Below the pieces are notes generated by a model. That model was not told the DNA's origin, did no database searches, and was given only the letters and a program-made list of their open reading frames with translations. This document shows, one piece after another, positions 5,487 through 6,500 of a stretch of 6,500 nt of DNA. Source of the stretch: Acidobacteriota bacterium (GTDB taxonomy: Bacteria > Acidobacteriota > Terriglobia > Acidiferrales > 2-02-FULL-67-57); NCBI GenBank assembly GCA_016189965.1, contig JACPRL010000073.1, positions 1 to 6,500 of the forward strand. The letters are read 5' to 3'. The stretch's first letter is position 1. The number at the start of each line of letters is the position of its first letter. Made by a program: the position numbers and the translations under genes.

Positions 5487-5501
5487 CAGTGGATGCCACT
5501 G
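5487..5501. other. Short inverted repeat after the aminopeptidase gene
   Basis: CAGTGG and CCACTG pair perfectly around a 3-nt ATG loop, 20 bases after the stop codon. An alternative pairing, GTGGA with TCCAC (5490-5494 with 5502-5506), overlaps it. There is no T-run, so an intrinsic terminator is not supported; it may protect the 3' end of the mRNA or be chance. Of the 130-nt gap between the genes (5467-5596) only this and the promoter candidate are noticeable. Confidence 0.3.
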
Positions 5502-5547
5502 TCCACCCATCGCGCCCGTCCAGCCAAAGAGCGCAGAAGCGGGCAGA

Positions 5548-5577
5548 ATGACAGCGGACCGTATTGTTCGGTATTCT
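5548..5577 (+). promoter_or_regulatory. Candidate promoter for the YgfZ-like gene
   Basis: ATGACA (5548-5553, five of six to TTGACA) and TATTCT (5572-5577, four of six) are 18 bases apart in a locally AT-rich patch. A small inverted repeat ACCG-7 nt-CGGT (5558-5572) fills the spacer and could be an operator half-site pair, with low certainty. A transcript start near 5584 would leave a leader of only about 13 nt. Confidence 0.4.
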
Positions 5578-5596
5578 GTTGCAAGAGGCGAAACGT

Positions 5597-6500
5597 TTGA
5601 CTGCAGAACGCAGCTCGGCGCTGGAGGCGACGCTCGGCGCGCTCGGGGCGCGATTTGCCAGCGTGCGCGGCTGCCGCGTGCCGGAGCAGTTCGGCGACGT
5701 TGCGGCGGAGTGCCGCGCCGTGCGGCAGTCGGCCGGCGTGATTGACCGCAGCGACCGCGCCTATCTGACCGCGAGCGGGCCGGACGCCGCGAGCTACCTG
5801 CAGCGCATGACCTCGAACGACATCGAGGGCCTCGCGCCCGGCCAGGGCTGCTACGCGCTGCAGCTTACGGCGCACGGCCACATCGTGGCCGACTTCTACG
5901 CCCTGCGCATGGGCGACCACGTGCTCCTCGAGACCGACTGGGTGCGGCGAGAGCCGCTGCGGGAAATCCTCGAGAAGCACATCGTGGCCGACGAGGTCGA
6001 GCTGGCCGACCAGAGCGAGCAACTGGCGGCGCTGGCGGTTGAAGGGCCGGCGGCGGGTAAACTGCTCACAGCCGCTGGCGCTGTGGCGCTTCCCGGCAAG
6101 GAGCTGAACCACACCTGGGTGAAGCTTGGCGAGACGCCGGTGCTCATCGTACGGCTGAGCGAGACGGGCGAAGAAGGCTACCGCCTCATCTTCGTCGTCG
6201 AGTACGCGCAGAACCTCTGGGACGCGCTGGTGGCCGCGCAGGGCGTCGTCCCCTGGCAGCCCGTGGGCCACGCGGCGCTCAACATCCTGCGCACCGAGGC
6301 TGGCCTTCCCTGGTATGGCGTTGACCTCGACGATCGCACGCTGCCGCCGGAAGCGGGCCTCGAAACGCGCGCCATCAGCTACACCAAGGGCTGCTACCTG
6401 GGACAGGAGATCATCGAGCGCATTCGCTCGCGCGGCCACGTGAACCGCCAACTGGTCGGACTCCTGCTCGCCGACGGCCCCTTGCCCGCGGCCGGGACAA
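5597..6500 (+). CDS. ygfZ: YgfZ/GcvT-family folate-binding protein, 3' end cut off
   Basis: The window holds 301 codons of a protein family usually about 320-340 residues long, so only the C-terminal end is missing. KGCYLGQE at residues 264-271 is the signature of YgfZ proteins; glycine cleavage T-protein (GcvT) shares the fold but lacks this cysteine motif. Cys266 is the residue known to be important in YgfZ. Other family marks: RAVRQSAGVIDRS (about 43-55), MTSNDI at 71-76, HGHIVADFY at 93-101 and EEGYRL in the central region, with GLPWYGVDLDDRTLPPEAGL shortly before the signature. YgfZ binds tetrahydrofolate and supports Fe-S cluster enzymes, including the tRNA methylthiotransferase MiaB, in the cytoplasm. 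Start: TTG at 5597, six bases after AGAGGCG (5584-5590), giving MTAERSS; an in-frame stop at 5549-5551 limits upstream choices to TTG at 5579 or rarer codons, and GTG at 5663 would truncate the first helix. The gene follows the aminopeptidase by 130 nt with its own possible promoter. Confidence 0.88.
   Translation, partial: MTAERSSALEATLGALGARFASVRGCRVPEQFGDVAAECRAVRQSAGVIDRSDRAYLTASGPDAASYLQRMTSNDIEGLAPGQGCYALQLTAHGHIVADFYALRMGDHVLLETDWVRREPLREILEKHIVADEVELADQSEQLAALAVEGPAAGKLLTAAGAVALPGKELNHTWVKLGETPVLIVRLSETGEEGYRLIFVVEYAQNLWDALVAAQGVVPWQPVGHAALNILRTEAGLPWYGVDLDDRTLPPEAGLETRAISYTKGCYLGQEIIERIRSRGHVNRQLVGLLLADGPLPAAGT

Noticed and set aside
1855..5499. 1214-codon open frame on the minus strand, antisense to the whole aminopeptidase gene
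   Set aside because: Only the last 218 codons (the metallo-hydrolase) look like protein. The remainder is exactly codon-in-register antisense to the aminopeptidase, where stops would need TTA, CTA or TCA sense codons that are rare in G+C-rich genes. The translated part has no recognisable domain and would run through the small gene and both promoters.
5487..5501. Intrinsic terminator after the aminopeptidase gene
   Set aside because: The hairpin stem is only six pairs and no T-run follows on either strand.
5414..6451. 345-codon minus-strand open frame
   Set aside because: It is antisense to the clearly recognised YgfZ-like gene and shows no family motif; its openness follows from codon bias on the opposite strand.
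5597..6500. Glycine cleavage T-protein (aminomethyltransferase) as identity of the right-end gene
   Set aside because: The fold is shared, but the KGCYLGQE motif is diagnostic for YgfZ, and no other glycine cleavage gene is adjacent.

Overview
The window is a G+C-rich bacterial chromosome segment (roughly two-thirds G+C by eye) packed with seven genes on both strands and almost no spare sequence. Promoter-like hexamers stand out as small AT-rich islands (GATAAT, TATAGT, TATAAT, TAGAAT), and most starts carry Shine-Dalgarno sequences. The combination of an M1 aminopeptidase with a HEAT-repeat tail, an HEAT/LRV-like repeat protein, GTG and TTG starts and this base composition fits an Acidobacteriota-like soil or environmental bacterium. 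That placement is an inference from style and gene content; there is no rRNA or marker gene to prove it. No mobile element, CRISPR array, tRNA or rRNA is visible.

Layout. Left part (1-1425), all on the minus strand: the N-terminus of an AMP-forming acyl/aryl-CoA ligase (cut by the window edge), preceded by a very arginine-rich 182-residue helical-repeat protein with its own promoter, preceded in turn by a membrane-anchored 220-residue helical protein of unknown function. Divergent from the last, on the plus strand, is a 91-residue helical protein of unknown function (1528-1803) behind a good sigma70-type promoter. It converges on a minus-strand pair (2783 to 1855): a 91-residue proline/arginine-rich small protein overlapping by 4 nt a 218-residue glyoxalase II-like metallo-beta-lactamase hydrolase. 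The junction between the converging genes is an adenine-free pyrimidine tract built on an 8-nt tandem repeat.

Right part (2812-6500), plus strand: a divergent promoter region leads into an exported zinc aminopeptidase of family M1 whose C-terminal third is a HEAT-repeat solenoid ending in a short heptad coiled coil. After a 130-nt gap with a possible promoter comes a nearly complete YgfZ-type folate-binding protein (Fe-S cluster/tRNA modification factor), cut by the right edge.

The genes look mostly like housekeeping metabolism (thioester hydrolysis/aldehyde detoxification, extracytoplasmic peptide breakdown, Fe-S enzyme maintenance, CoA activation) interleaved with three small unknowns. I do not see a convincing new multi-gene system. 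The most notable points are the near-leaderless GTG gene with a perfect extended -10, the pyrimidine repeat at the convergent junction, the M1-HEAT-coiled-coil architecture, and the unknown proteins at 763-1425 and 1528-1803.
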